Numbered from the stretch's first letter, positions 52,350 to 62,090 are shown. The stretch: DNA of 62,320 bases from Mycobacterium sp. 852013-50091_SCH5140682 (GCF_001665685.1 NZ_LZTB01000052.1:1-62320); one strand, 5' to 3'. The notes: a model not told the origin generated them from the letters alone. Made by a program: numbers and translations.

Positions 52350-53015
52350 GTGCCGAAGAAGTACGGGGTGAAGGAAAAAGACCAGGTGGTGACCCACATC
52401 ATCAACCTGGTGATGACCGGCAAGTTGCGCACCGGCGACCGGATCGACCGCAACGAAATCGTGCGTGATCTCGGCCTGAGCCGCGTCCCCATCCAGGAAG
52501 CCGTCGTGCAACTGGAGCACGACGGCATCCTGTCCACGCGGTATCACCGCGGCGCCTTCGTATCCCGGTTCGACGAGGCCACCGTGGCCGAGCACCACGA
52601 GCTGTACGGCATCCTCAACGGCATCGCCTCGGCGCGCTGCGCCACCAACCCCACCCCGCGGATCCTTGCGCAGCTCGACGACACCCTGCGCATCATGCGT
52701 ACAGCCAAGGACACCCGGGCGTTTCAGGAAGCCTGCTGGCTCTACCGCGACGCGATCAACGACGAGTACGCCGGGCCGCGGCTGCAGGCCGCCATCCGCG
52801 CAGGCAAAAGCTTTGCGCCCATCGAGTTCTGGGTGGGCTACCCGCGGGCCAAGACCGACTTCCTGGAGAGCTACGAGAACGAAACCGCGGCCATCCACGC
52901 CCGGGATCCGCAGGCCGCCCAGACCGCCTGCGTGCAGCGGGCCAACCAGATGGCGCAGATCATGATCTCCGAGTTGACCCGCCGCGGGGTGTTCGGCGAC
53001 TTGCGGTCGCCTTGA
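52350..53015 (+). CDS. GntR-family (FadR subclass) transcriptional regulator
   Basis: About 221 residues from GTG 52350 with AGGGGG upstream; GTG 52326 is the alternative. HTH: GKLRTGDRIDRNEIVRDLGLSRVPIQEAVVQLEHDGIL; the C-terminal FCD-type helical domain includes HELYGILNGIASAR. Matches Rv0043c. It lies just upstream of the amino-acid ABC transporter, which it may regulate. Confidence 0.87.
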   Translation: MPKKYGVKEKDQVVTHIINLVMTGKLRTGDRIDRNEIVRDLGLSRVPIQEAVVQLEHDGILSTRYHRGAFVSRFDEATVAEHHELYGILNGIASARCATNPTPRILAQLDDTLRIMRTAKDTRAFQEACWLYRDAINDEYAGPRLQAAIRAGKSFAPIEFWVGYPRAKTDFLESYENETAAIHARDPQAAQTACVQRANQMAQIMISELTRRGVFGDLRSP

Positions 53016-53059
53016 GCAGAACCCAGCACTGCTGCGGGCGTGACCACTAGGTTGCAACG

Positions 53060-54829
53060 ATGAGCATCAGACGGCTACCGGCGCTGATGGCATCGATCCT
53101 GATGGTCATGGGGTTGACGCTGGCAGGTCCGGCCCGCGCCGACACCGACCAGTGCGCGCCGCCCGGAATCAACAGTGCCAGTGCGCTGCCGACCAACTTG
53201 GCGGCCGCCGCAACGGGTCCGGGCGCCGACAAATACACGACCCCGACGGTGCAGCCGCTCGACACCGTCAAACTGGACAGTCTCGGGTTGGGCACGCCCG
53301 GCGTGCTGACCGTCGGCACCCTCTCGGACGCCCCGCCCAGCATCTGCATCAATGCCAGCGGCCAGTTCACCGGTTTCGACAACGAACTGCTGCGGGCCGT
53401 GGCCGACAAGCTGGGCCTGAAGATCAACTTCGTCGGCACCGAGTTCTCGGGGCTGCTGGCGCAGACCACGGCGCGCCGGTTCGACGTGGCGTCATCCTCG
53501 ATCACCACGACCGACGCCCGCAGGCGCACTGTCGGATTCACCAACGGGTACGACTTCGGCTACTTCTCGCTCGTGGTGCCGACGGGCTCGCCGATCACCG
53601 GGTTCGGCAAGCTCGCAGCGGGACAGCGCATCGGCGTCGTGCAGGGCACCGTGCAGGAGGCCTACGTCGTCGACACCCTGCACCTGGAACCGGTGAAGTT
53701 CCCCGATTACGCGACCGTCTACGCGAGCCTCAAAACCCGCCAGATCGACGCCTGGGTCGCGCCGTCCCAACAGGCCTCAGGCACCGTCCAGCCCGGCGAC
53801 CCCGCCAAGATCGTCGAAAACACCTTCAGCTTGGACAATTTCGTCGCGTGGGCGGTGGCCAAGGAGAACCGGCCACTGATCGACGCACTGAACTCCGGGC
53901 TCGACGCGGTGATCGCCGACGGCACCTGGGCCCGGCTGTATTCGGACTGGGTGCCGCGTGCGCTGCCGCCAGGGTGGAAGCCCGGCTCGAAGGCCGCGCC
54001 GGTGCCGCAACTGCCCGACTTCAGCGCGATCGCCGCCGCCCGCGAGAAACCCGCCGACAACGGTGCCGTGGCACCGAAATCCACGCTGTCACAGCTGGCT
54101 GACTCATTCCTGGACTGGGACCTCTACAAGCACGCGATCCCCATCCTGTTCAAGACCGGCCTGCCCAACACCGTCATCCTCACGATCTGCGCCAGCATCA
54201 TCGGGCTGGTACTCGGAATGGGTCTGGCGGTCGCAGGCATCTCACGATCACGATGGCTGCGCTGGCCGGCCCGCGTCTACACCGACATCTTCCGCGGGCT
54301 GCCCGAAGTGGTGATCATCCTGCTGATCGGCCTGGGCATCGGGCCGGTGGTCGGCTCACTCACCGGCAACAACCCCTACCCGCTAGGCATCGCCGCACTC
54401 GGCTTGATGGCCGCGGCCTATATCGGGGAGATCTTCCGGTCGGGCATCCAGAGCGTAGAAGCCGGACAGCTGGAAGCCTCTCGCGCACTGGGCTTCAGCT
54501 ACACCGCGTCGATGCGGCTCGTGGTGATCCCGCAGGGTGTGCGGCGCGTGTTGCCCGCGCTGATGAACCAGTTCATCTCCCTGCTGAAAGCCTCGTCGCT
54601 GGTGTACTTCCTGGGTCTGGTGGCCAGCCAGCGCGAGCTGTTCCAGGTGGGCCGCGACCTCAACGCGCAGACCGGCAACCTGTCCCCGCTGGTGGCGGCC
54701 GGGTTGTTCTACCTGCTGCTGACCATCCCACTGACCCACCTGGTCAACTACGTCGACAACCGGCTGCGTCGCGGCAGGCCAGTGACCGAGGAAGACCCCG
54801 TGGCGGCCGTCCCGCAGGAGATGATCTGA
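53060..54829 (+). CDS. Amino-acid ABC transporter: fused substrate-binding protein and permease
   Basis: 589 residues. Sec signal peptide (LMVMGLTLAGPARA) then an SBP_bac_3 domain (~70-300: GVLTVGTLSDAPPSICINA, FDVASSSITTTDARR), then a permease domain (GLPNTVILTICASIIGLVLGMGLA, EAGQLEASRALGFSY) of the His/Glu/Gln family. This SBP-permease fusion is the GlnP architecture. Couples with the ATPase encoded immediately after; likely imports polar amino acids. No equivalent lies here in M. tuberculosis. Confidence 0.92.
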   Translation: MSIRRLPALMASILMVMGLTLAGPARADTDQCAPPGINSASALPTNLAAAATGPGADKYTTPTVQPLDTVKLDSLGLGTPGVLTVGTLSDAPPSICINASGQFTGFDNELLRAVADKLGLKINFVGTEFSGLLAQTTARRFDVASSSITTTDARRRTVGFTNGYDFGYFSLVVPTGSPITGFGKLAAGQRIGVVQGTVQEAYVVDTLHLEPVKFPDYATVYASLKTRQIDAWVAPSQQASGTVQPGDPAKIVENTFSLDNFVAWAVAKENRPLIDALNSGLDAVIADGTWARLYSDWVPRALPPGWKPGSKAAPVPQLPDFSAIAAAREKPADNGAVAPKSTLSQLADSFLDWDLYKHAIPILFKTGLPNTVILTICASIIGLVLGMGLAVAGISRSRWLRWPARVYTDIFRGLPEVVIILLIGLGIGPVVGSLTGNNPYPLGIAALGLMAAAYIGEIFRSGIQSVEAGQLEASRALGFSYTASMRLVVIPQGVRRVLPALMNQFISLLKASSLVYFLGLVASQRELFQVGRDLNAQTGNLSPLVAAGLFYLLLTIPLTHLVNYVDNRLRRGRPVTEEDPVAAVPQEMI

Positions 54830-55566
54830 TGCCGGCTTCTGAACCAGTCTCGTTGACCGCCAAGGGAATCAAACTTTCCTTCGGCCCGAACGCGGTGCTG
54901 CGCGGGGTGGACCTGGATGTGCCTGCCGGTACCACCACCGCCATCATCGGGCCGTCCGGCTCCGGCAAATCCACGTTGCTGCGCACCCTGAACCGGCTCT
55001 ACGAGCCCGACGCGGGCGACATCCTGCTCGACGGGCGTTCCGTACTGACCGACAATCCCGACCAGCTGCGCCAACGTATCGGCATGGTGTTCCAACAGTT
55101 CAACCTGTTCCCACACCGCAGCGTCCTCGACAACGTGACACTGGGTCCGCGCAAGCTCAAGGGCCTCGACACCGACGCGGCCCGCGAGCTGGGGCTGGCC
55201 CAGCTGGACCGAGTCGGCTTGCGGCACAAGGCCGATGTCCGGCCCGCCACGCTCTCGGGCGGTCAGCAACAGCGCGTAGCCATCGCGCGGGCGCTGGCCA
55301 TGGCGCCGCAGGTGATGTTCTTCGACGAGGCCACCTCGGCGCTGGATCCTGAACTGGTCAAGGGCATCCTGGCCTTGATGGCGGACCTGGCCTCCGACGG
55401 CATGACCATCGTGGCGGTCACCCACGAGATGGGTTTCGCCCGGTCGACGGCGGACACCGTGGTGTTCATGGATCACGGCGCGGTCGTCGAGTCGGGCGGC
55501 CCTGAACACATCTTCGAAGCGGCCGAGACCGACCGGTTGCGACGGTTTCTGTCCCAGGTGCTGTGA
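54829..55566 (+). CDS. Amino-acid ABC transporter ATP-binding protein (GlnQ-like)
   Basis: 245 residues; ATG at 54829 overlaps the previous stop by one base. Walker A GPSGSGKST, Q-loop FQQFNLFPH, signature LSGGQQQR, Walker B MFFDEATSALDPE, switch His in VTHEMG. Belongs to the polar amino-acid subfamily. Forms a two-gene transporter with the fused binding protein-permease. Confidence 0.93.
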   Translation: MPASEPVSLTAKGIKLSFGPNAVLRGVDLDVPAGTTTAIIGPSGSGKSTLLRTLNRLYEPDAGDILLDGRSVLTDNPDQLRQRIGMVFQQFNLFPHRSVLDNVTLGPRKLKGLDTDAARELGLAQLDRVGLRHKADVRPATLSGGQQQRVAIARALAMAPQVMFFDEATSALDPELVKGILALMADLASDGMTIVAVTHEMGFARSTADTVVFMDHGAVVESGGPEHIFEAAETDRLRRFLSQVL

Positions 55567-55660
55567 GGGGCAGAAGCGGCACCTGTGAATTGACGCGCGA
55601 GTTTGGCAAACCTCGCAAGCTGGCGTCGCGTCAGGACCAGACAGGTTAGACTAGCGAACT

Positions 55661-56194
55661 ATGGTGGAGACCGAATCCCAGGTCACCGAGCTGGCAGGGG
55701 AACTGCAGCGGGTGCTCTCCAAGGTTTTCTCGGTGCTGCGCCGCGGAGACACGCACAAGGGCACGGCCGGTGAGCTCACGCTGGCTCAGCTGTCCATCCT
55801 GCTGACCCTGCTGGATCAGGGCCCGATCCGCATGACCGAACTCGCCGCCCGCGAGCGGGTGCGCACCCCCACCACGACCGTCGCCATCCGCCGACTGGAG
55901 AAACTCGGCCTGGTCAAACGCTCGCGCGACCCGTCGGACCTGCGGGCCGTTCTCGTCGACGTCACGCCGCGCGGCCTCGTGCAGCACCGGGAATCCCTCG
56001 CGGCGCGCCGCGCGGACCTCGCGACCCGGCTCGCCCGGCTCAGCAGTGAGGATCTGGAAACCCTGGCCAAGGCACTCGCTCCGCTGGAGCGGCTGGCCGG
56101 ACAGGACCCCGAGGACCAGGGCGGCTCGCATACCGCCGAGCTCACCGACAACGCCGACACCGCAGCAAATTCGGACTGCCCCGGCTGCGGCTGA
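55661..56194 (+). CDS. MarR-family transcriptional regulator
   Basis: 177 residues. Winged HTH: LAQLSILLTLLDQGPIRMTELAARERVRTPTTTVAIRRLEKLGLVKR, then DPSDLRAVLVDVTPRG. The C-terminal tail is acidic and ends DCPGCG. Equivalent to Rv0042c. Convergent with the glucosylglycerate hydrolase gene, 6 bases apart. Confidence 0.87.
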   Translation: MVETESQVTELAGELQRVLSKVFSVLRRGDTHKGTAGELTLAQLSILLTLLDQGPIRMTELAARERVRTPTTTVAIRRLEKLGLVKRSRDPSDLRAVLVDVTPRGLVQHRESLAARRADLATRLARLSSEDLETLAKALAPLERLAGQDPEDQGGSHTAELTDNADTAANSDCPGCG

Positions 56195-56200
56195 GCCCGC

Positions 56201-57541
56201 TCAGCCCAACCAGTCGAGCACCGCCGCCGCGGTCCACGACTGTTGCATGCTGCCCAACGGCTCCCCGGTGAAAGGCTCGTAGTACTCGGCGAACGTGCCG
56301 TCGCTGGCCTGCCGCAGCCCCTCCCGGCGCAGCGCCGCTGCCCGCTCGGCCCATCCCCGCCGGGCGAAACACCACGAGAACAGCCACGTCACCAGCGGCC
56401 ACACCGGCCCGCGCCAATATTCCCTGGGCCGGAAGTCGCGCGACACGGGCGACGTCGACGGGATCAACGCGTAACGCAGGTCCGGATGCCCGCAGAAGCG
56501 CGGCCCTTCCAGTAGTCGCAGCAGCGCCCGCTCCCGCTGATGCGGCAGCCCCCCGCACAGCAGCGGCGCGAACTGCGCGACGGTTTCGGTGGCCACCCAC
56601 TTCTTGGTCCGTAGGTCGTAATCCCTTGCCGCACCGGTGCGTTCGTCGGTGGTCTCCACCACGCCGGCACGGAACCGGTCGGCCCACGCGTAGAGATCGC
56701 GCACGTCGGCGTTGGGACGCTTGTAGTCTTCACCGATCTCGGCGAGCACTTGACACGCCACCGAGAAGATTGCCGAGACGAACACATCCTCGACCGCGAA
56801 GCTCATCACCTTGGGCAGCAGATGGTCTTCGTAGCGCACCGATTTCATCTCCTCGAGCAGCCACAGATAGCGGTCGTACTCGAGGTCCGACGGCCGTTGG
56901 CTGGCGTCGGTGACGATCGTGTTGTCCTCACGCTGGTACTCCGGCACGGTGCCGGGAACCACGTTGGCGTAGGCGCTGTCCCACCGCGGCGAGTTGTCCA
57001 TCCCGGACTCCCAGCCGTGGTACAGCGTGATCCGGCCACGTCCGTTCTGGTCGCGGCACTCGGCCAACCAGCGGTGCCAGCGCACCAGGTCGTCCCAACG
57101 CCGGTCCAGGAACGACGCCGCCAGCGCCCGGGTCGACCGGCCGCGGGTGCGGGCGTTGTCCAGGATGCGCTGCACCGCGATGGCGTGCACGGGCGGCTGG
57201 GTGATCCCGGACGTATGGCGGGTGCGGGGCGCATTGGCCGCCAGCGCCGACGTGGCCCACCGCGCCGGGCCCGGGAAGTAACCGTCGACGCCGTTGGCGA
57301 AGACGATGTGCGGGATCATCCCGTTGTGCCACTGCGCCGAGAGCAGGGTGTCCAGTTCCACCACGGCTCGCTCGACGCTCAACGGGGCCAGCCCGATCGC
57401 GACGAAAGCAGCATCCCAGCTCCACATGTGCGGATACAGCAGGGGTGCAGCCGTGGTCATCACGCCGAGGTCGTTGCCGCGCAGCAGATAGGCGGCGCGG
57501 GCGGCGAGCTGCGTGGGGGCGAAGCTGGGATCCGGTGGCAT
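56201..57541 (-). CDS. ggH: Glucosylglycerate hydrolase (GH63)
   Basis: 446 residues from ATG 57541. The length and N-terminus (MPPDPSFAPTQLAARAAYLL) match the characterised Mycolicibacterium hassiacum enzyme. Catalytic acids fall at the same numbers: Asp182 in SGMDNSPRWD and Glu419 at the start of EYYEPFTGEPLGSM. HMWSWDAAFVAIGLAPLS is the (alpha/alpha)6-barrel substrate motif. The enzyme hydrolyses glucosylglycerate, a compatible solute built up during nitrogen starvation, and is typical of rapidly growing mycobacteria. Earlier ATG at 57553 is possible. Confidence 0.9.
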   Translation of the reverse strand: MPPDPSFAPTQLAARAAYLLRGNDLGVMTTAAPLLYPHMWSWDAAFVAIGLAPLSVERAVVELDTLLSAQWHNGMIPHIVFANGVDGYFPGPARWATSALAANAPRTRHTSGITQPPVHAIAVQRILDNARTRGRSTRALAASFLDRRWDDLVRWHRWLAECRDQNGRGRITLYHGWESGMDNSPRWDSAYANVVPGTVPEYQREDNTIVTDASQRPSDLEYDRYLWLLEEMKSVRYEDHLLPKVMSFAVEDVFVSAIFSVACQVLAEIGEDYKRPNADVRDLYAWADRFRAGVVETTDERTGAARDYDLRTKKWVATETVAQFAPLLCGGLPHQRERALLRLLEGPRFCGHPDLRYALIPSTSPVSRDFRPREYWRGPVWPLVTWLFSWCFARRGWAERAAALRREGLRQASDGTFAEYYEPFTGEPLGSMQQSWTAAAVLDWLG

Positions 57542-57616
57542 CCGTACCATCATGCGACGCGCGCGCGAAACTCGCAGGCTCGGTGCTCCCCGGGTGGTCT
57601 CAGTAGAGTTGCGAAC

Positions 57617-58282
57617 GTGCCCACCGCGTTGATCACCGGGGCCGGCGGCGGCATCGGCTCAGCCATCGCCGCTGCTCTCGCACCCACCCATACCCTGCTG
57701 CTGGCCGGCCGGCCGTCAGCCCGGCTCGATGCACTGGCCGAGCGCCTCGGCGCGCCTACCTGGCCCCTGGACCTGACCGACCAGGATTCGATCGAGGCCA
57801 GCTCCGAAGTGCTCGACGAGCTCGATGTGCTGGTGCACAACGCCGGCGTGCTCTATCCCGGCCGGGTCGGCGAGTCATCGGCCGAGGAGTGGCGGGCCAG
57901 CTTCGAGATCAACGTCACCGGCGCCGTGGCGCTGACGCTCGCGCTGCTGCCCGCCCTGCGGGCGGCCCGCGGACACGTGGTGTTCATCAATTCCGGTGCT
58001 GGACAAAAGGTTTCGCCCGGCATGGCATCGTACTCGGCGAGCAAGTTCGCGCTGCGCGCGTTCGCCGACTCGCTGCGCGATGACGAGCCGACCCTGCGCG
58101 TGACGTCGATCTTCCCCGGGCGGACCGACTCCGACATGCAACGCGATCTCGTCGCATACGAGGAACGCGAGTATCACCCCGACCACTTTCTGCGCCCGGA
58201 AACCGTCGCGGGCCTCGTCGCCACGGCCGTCACCACCCCACCCGACGGACATGTGCACGAAATCGTGGTGCGGCCCGGGTGA
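57617..58282 (+). CDS. Short-chain dehydrogenase/reductase
   Basis: 221 residues from GTG 57617. TGAGGGIGSAIAAAL nucleotide-binding motif, HNAGVLYPG, catalytic Ser in NSGAGQKVS and YSASKFALRAFADSLR. Short C-terminus ending HEIVVRPG. Overlaps the following gene by 4 bases. Sits divergently beside the glucosylglycerate hydrolase. Substrate unknown. Confidence 0.87.
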   Translation: MPTALITGAGGGIGSAIAAALAPTHTLLLAGRPSARLDALAERLGAPTWPLDLTDQDSIEASSEVLDELDVLVHNAGVLYPGRVGESSAEEWRASFEINVTGAVALTLALLPALRAARGHVVFINSGAGQKVSPGMASYSASKFALRAFADSLRDDEPTLRVTSIFPGRTDSDMQRDLVAYEEREYHPDHFLRPETVAGLVATAVTTPPDGHVHEIVVRPG

Positions 58283-58914
58283 TGCCGCGATACCCGAGCG
58301 TCCACGCGCTGGCCCGCGCGGAACGGTCGGAGTTCGTGGCTCTGCTCCAGGATTTGACCCCGCAGCAGTGGGACGCCCCGAGCCTGTGTCGGGGCTGGAC
58401 GGTGCGTGACGTCGTCGCGCACACCGTCGCCTACCTCGGCCAGAGCCGAATCGAACTGGCCGCCAAGATGATCCGTGCCCGCGGGGACATCGACAGGCTC
58501 AACGCGTGCGGACTTGCCAAGCACGCCGACGCCACGCCTGAGGAGCTGATGAGGCAGATGCGCGCCGGCGTCGAGCCGTCCGGAGCTGCCGCCCTGTACC
58601 GCGGTCGCGTGGCCCTCATCGAATGCCTGATCCACCAGCAGGACATCCGCCGACCCCTCGGCCTGCCGCGGATCATCCCGGCCGACCGCTTGCGCGCGGC
58701 GCTGAGCTACGCGCGGATCAGCCCCGTCATCGGCGGAGCACAGCGCACCCGCGGGCTGCGCCTGATCGCGACCGATACCGACTGGTCAGCCGGCGTCGGT
58801 GCCGAACTCCGCGGACCCGGCGAAGCGCTGCTGCTGGCGATGACCGGCCGGGCCGGCGCGGTGGCCGACGAGCTCACCGGCCCGGGCTGCGCAGAGCTCA
58901 GACGACGAGGTTGA
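58279..58914 (+). CDS. TIGR03083-family (maleylpyruvate isomerase/DinB-like) protein
   Basis: 211 residues; ATG in the SDR stop overlap. LQDLTPQQWDAPSLCRGWTVRDVVAHTVAY and ALIECLIHQQDIRRPLGLP are typical; a His (VAHT), Glu (LIEC), and HxxD (HQQD) could bind zinc. The fold is the DinB/mycothiol-dependent superfamily. The 3' end overlaps leuS (opposite strand) by 17 bases. Function unknown. Confidence 0.8.
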   Translation: MMPRYPSVHALARAERSEFVALLQDLTPQQWDAPSLCRGWTVRDVVAHTVAYLGQSRIELAAKMIRARGDIDRLNACGLAKHADATPEELMRQMRAGVEPSGAAALYRGRVALIECLIHQQDIRRPLGLPRIIPADRLRAALSYARISPVIGGAQRTRGLRLIATDTDWSAGVGAELRGPGEALLLAMTGRAGAVADELTGPGCAELRRRG

Positions 58915-61870
58915 CCAGCCGCCCGGGCACGACGATGACCTTCTTGGGTGTCTTGCCGTCGAGGAACGCCTGCACCTTCTCATCGGCCAGGGCCGCAGCC
59001 TCCAGCGCCGCCTTGTCCGCGTCGGCCGCGACGGTGACCTTGCCACGCACCTTGCCGTTGACCTGAACGGGCATCTCGACGGTGTCGTCGACCAGGTAGG
59101 CCGGGTCGGCGACCGGGAACGGTCCGTGGGCCAGCGAGGTGTCGTGCCCCAGCCGCTTCCACAGCTCCTCGGCCAGGTGCGGCGCCAGTGGCGCAAGCAT
59201 CAACACCAGCGGCTCGAGCGCATCGCGGGACGACACGCCCTCCTTGGTGAGGTGGTTGGTGTACTCGATCAGCTTGGCGACGGCGGTGTTGTTGCGCAGT
59301 GCCGCATAGTCTTCCGTCACCCCGGCGATGGTCCGATGCAGGATCCGCAGCGTCGCGTCGTCCAGCGCCTCATGCTCGGCGGCACGTTCGGTGCCGGTGG
59401 TCTCGTCGATCACCGCACGCCAGACCCGCTGCAGGAAGCGATGGGAACCGACGACATCCTTGGTGGCCCACGGCCGCGACGCCTCCAGCGGACCCATCGA
59501 CATCTCGTACACGCGCAGGGTATCCGCGCCGTACTCGTCGCAGATCTCGTCCGGCGAGACCGAGTTCTTCAGGCTCTTGCCGATCTTGCCGAACTCCTGA
59601 TTGACCTCGTTGTCCTCGTAGTAGAACTTGCCGTCCCGCTCGACGACCTCGGCGGCAGGCACGTAGCTGCCCCGGGAGTCGGTGTAGGCGAACGCCTGGA
59701 TGTAGCCCTGGTTGACCAGACGCCGATACGGCTCGCGCGACGTCACGTAGCCCAAGTCGTAGAGCACCTTGTGCCAGAACCGCGAGTACAGCAGGTGCAG
59801 CACCGCATGCTCGACACCGCCTACGTACAGATCCACCCCACCGGGATCGTCGGGGCCGTGCAGCTCGGGACGCGGACCCATCCAGTAGGCCTCGTTGACC
59901 TTGTCGCAGAACTCTTCCGAGTTGTGCGGGTCGGCGTAGCGCAGCTCGTACCACGAGCTGCCTGCCCACTGCGGCATCACGTTGGTGTCGCGCGTGTAGC
60001 TCTGCAGGCCGTCGCCGAGATCCAGCTCGACATGCACCCACTCGGTCGCCTTGTTCAACGGCGGGGACGGCTCACTGCTCGCGTCGTCCGGGTCGAACAG
60101 CACCGGCGAATAGTCGGGTACATCCGGAAGTTCCACCGGCAGAGCGGATTCCGGCAGCGGGTGGGCCTGACCGTCAGCGTCGTAGACGATCGGGAACGGC
60201 TCGCCCCAGTACCGCTGCCGGGCGAACAGCCAGTCCCGCAACTTGTATTCGATGCGGCGCTGCCCGCGGCCCGCGGCCTCGAGGTGCTCGATGATGGTGG
60301 CCTTGGCCGCCTCGATGTCCAACCCGTCGAGGTAGTCGGAGTTCACCATCGTGCCATCGCCGGTGTAGGCGGACACCGAAATATCGCCTCCGGCAACCAC
60401 TTCCACGATGGGCAGACCGAACTCGGTGGCGAAGTCCCAGTCGCGCTGATCGCCGCCGGGCACCGCCATGATGGCCCCGGTGCCGTAGCCGATCAGCACG
60501 TAGTCGGCGATGAAGATCGGGATCTTGTGATCGTTGACCGGGTTGGTGGCGTAAGCACCAAGGAACACACCGGTTTTGGTCTTGTTCTCCTGGCGTTCGA
60601 GATCCGACTTCGCCGCGATCGCCGCGCGGTACTCGGCGACGGCTGCCGCCGGGGTTTCGGCCCCGTAGGTCCACCGGCGATCGACGCCGTCAGGCCAGGA
60701 TGCCGCGGTCAGCTTTTCGACCAGCGGATGCTCAGGCGCCAACACCAGATAGGTGGCGCCGAACAGGGTGTCCGGACGGGTGGTGAACACCTCGACGTCA
60801 CCCGCGTCGGTCGCGAAGTGCACCTGCGCGCCGGTGGAGCGACCGATCCAGTTGCGCTGCATGGTCTTGACCTTGTCCGGCCAATCCAGCACCTCGAGAT
60901 CCTCGAGCAACCGGTCGGAGTACGCGGTGATCCGCATCATCCACTGCCGCAACCGCTTACGGAACACCGGGAAATTGCCGCGGTCACTGCGGCCGTCGGA
61001 GGTGACCTCCTCGTTGGCCAGCACAGTGCCGAGGCCCGGGCACCAGTTGACCATCGAATCGGCGCGGTACACCAGGCGATACGAATCGATGACCGTGGCG
61101 CGCTCGGCCCCGGTCAGCTGTGCCCACTGCCGGCCGTCGTCGAGAACACGTGCACCCGAGGCAAACTCGGCCTCCAGCTCCGCGATGGGCCGGGCCTTGT
61201 TCTGCTCCGGGTCGAACCAGGCGTTGTAGATCTGCAGGAAGATCCACTGGGTCCACTTGTAGAAGTCGACGTCGGTGGTGGCGAAGCTGCGGCGGGTGTC
61301 ATGGCCCAGGCCCAGCCGGCCCAGCTGACGCCGGAAGTTGACGATATTGGCCTCGGTGCGGGTCCGCGGGTGCGTGCCCGTCTGCACCGCATACTGCTCG
61401 GCCGGCAACCCGAACGCGTCGAAGCCCAACGCATGCAGAACGTTACGACCCGTCATCCGGTAGTACCTGGCGTAGACGTCGGTGGCGATGTAGCCCAGCG
61501 GATGGCCGACGTGCAGACCCTCACCCGACGGATACGGGAACATGTCCTGCACGAACATCTTGTCGACGGGGACGGCCGAGCCGTCCGTCGGCGCCAGCGT
61601 GCCGACCGGGTTGGCGACATTAAAGGTACCCAGCTCCGTCCAGCTCTGCTGCCACGATTGCTCGATCTCCCCGGCCAGTTCCGCGGTGTAGCGGTGCCCC
61701 GGGGTATCGCCCGCACGTGAGGAGGACAAGTCGCCGCCCGCACGCGAGGAGGACAAGTCGCCGCCCGCACGCGAGGAGGACAAGTCGCCGCCCGCACGCG
61801 AGGAGGACAAATCGCCTTCGCCTGGGCGCGCGGTATCCGCGCCTGGCTGGGTGGTTGCGGGTTCGGTCAC
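58898..61870 (-). CDS. leuS: Leucyl-tRNA synthetase
   Basis: 990 residues from GTG 61870. HIGH-type motif HVGHP in PYPSGEGLHVGHPLGY; KMSKS-type motif KIGKS in FGKIGKSLKNSV; large CP1 editing insert (TTRPDTLFGATY, TGAIMAVPGGDQRD) and the C-terminal domain ending KKVIVVPGRLVNLVV. The first ~55 residues are non-conserved and contain tandem GGDLSSSRA repeats. Orthologue of Rv0041. Divergent from mtc28. Confidence 0.96.
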   Translation of the reverse strand: MTEPATTQPGADTARPGEGDLSSSRAGGDLSSSRAGGDLSSSRAGGDLSSSRAGDTPGHRYTAELAGEIEQSWQQSWTELGTFNVANPVGTLAPTDGSAVPVDKMFVQDMFPYPSGEGLHVGHPLGYIATDVYARYYRMTGRNVLHALGFDAFGLPAEQYAVQTGTHPRTRTEANIVNFRRQLGRLGLGHDTRRSFATTDVDFYKWTQWIFLQIYNAWFDPEQNKARPIAELEAEFASGARVLDDGRQWAQLTGAERATVIDSYRLVYRADSMVNWCPGLGTVLANEEVTSDGRSDRGNFPVFRKRLRQWMMRITAYSDRLLEDLEVLDWPDKVKTMQRNWIGRSTGAQVHFATDAGDVEVFTTRPDTLFGATYLVLAPEHPLVEKLTAASWPDGVDRRWTYGAETPAAAVAEYRAAIAAKSDLERQENKTKTGVFLGAYATNPVNDHKIPIFIADYVLIGYGTGAIMAVPGGDQRDWDFATEFGLPIVEVVAGGDISVSAYTGDGTMVNSDYLDGLDIEAAKATIIEHLEAAGRGQRRIEYKLRDWLFARQRYWGEPFPIVYDADGQAHPLPESALPVELPDVPDYSPVLFDPDDASSEPSPPLNKATEWVHVELDLGDGLQSYTRDTNVMPQWAGSSWYELRYADPHNSEEFCDKVNEAYWMGPRPELHGPDDPGGVDLYVGGVEHAVLHLLYSRFWHKVLYDLGYVTSREPYRRLVNQGYIQAFAYTDSRGSYVPAAEVVERDGKFYYEDNEVNQEFGKIGKSLKNSVSPDEICDEYGADTLRVYEMSMGPLEASRPWATKDVVGSHRFLQRVWRAVIDETTGTERAAEHEALDDATLRILHRTIAGVTEDYAALRNNTAVAKLIEYTNHLTKEGVSSRDALEPLVLMLAPLAPHLAEELWKRLGHDTSLAHGPFPVADPAYLVDDTVEMPVQVNGKVRGKVTVAADADKAALEAAALADEKVQAFLDGKTPKKVIVVPGRLVNLVV
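61710..61817 (-). repeat. 27-bp tandem repeat within the leuS 5' end
   Basis: Four head-to-tail copies at 61710, 61737, 61764 and 61791, each reading CCCGCACGCGAGGAGGACAA plus GTCGCCG. Copies differ at one or two bases (CACGTG in the first; AAATCGCCT in the last). In frame they encode GGDLSSSRA units, so copy-number changes keep the frame. Candidate variable-number repeat. Confidence 0.9.
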
Positions 61871-62090
61871 GCCCAACAGGGTATAAGGCGACCGCTGCGG
61901 GACCGAAATGCCAGCTCACCAGCCATCCGTGCACGCCTGAGGGCACAGCTTGGTATCGGTTCCGTCGCAGCCGTGTCAGGGGTTGATTCCAGGTCGGTTG
62001 AGTGCCTGGTGGCAAAGCGTCCCCGGTGGATACAGTCGGCGCCTACGCAGGGAAGGGCAGCATCCGCCCCACCTTTGGAAGGACCGAGGA
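61871..62090. promoter_or_regulatory. Divergent leuS / mtc28 promoter region
   Basis: 220 bases between the two starts. CAACAGGGTATAAGG just after the leuS start contains a TATA-like element, and a GGAAGGACCGAGGA ribosome site precedes mtc28. No clear operator seen. Confidence 0.4.

Noticed and set aside
59126..61720. 864-codon open frame antisense to leuS
   Set aside because: Composition-driven antisense frame: Arg/His/Val/Gln-rich, no domain, no ribosome site, fully inside leuS.
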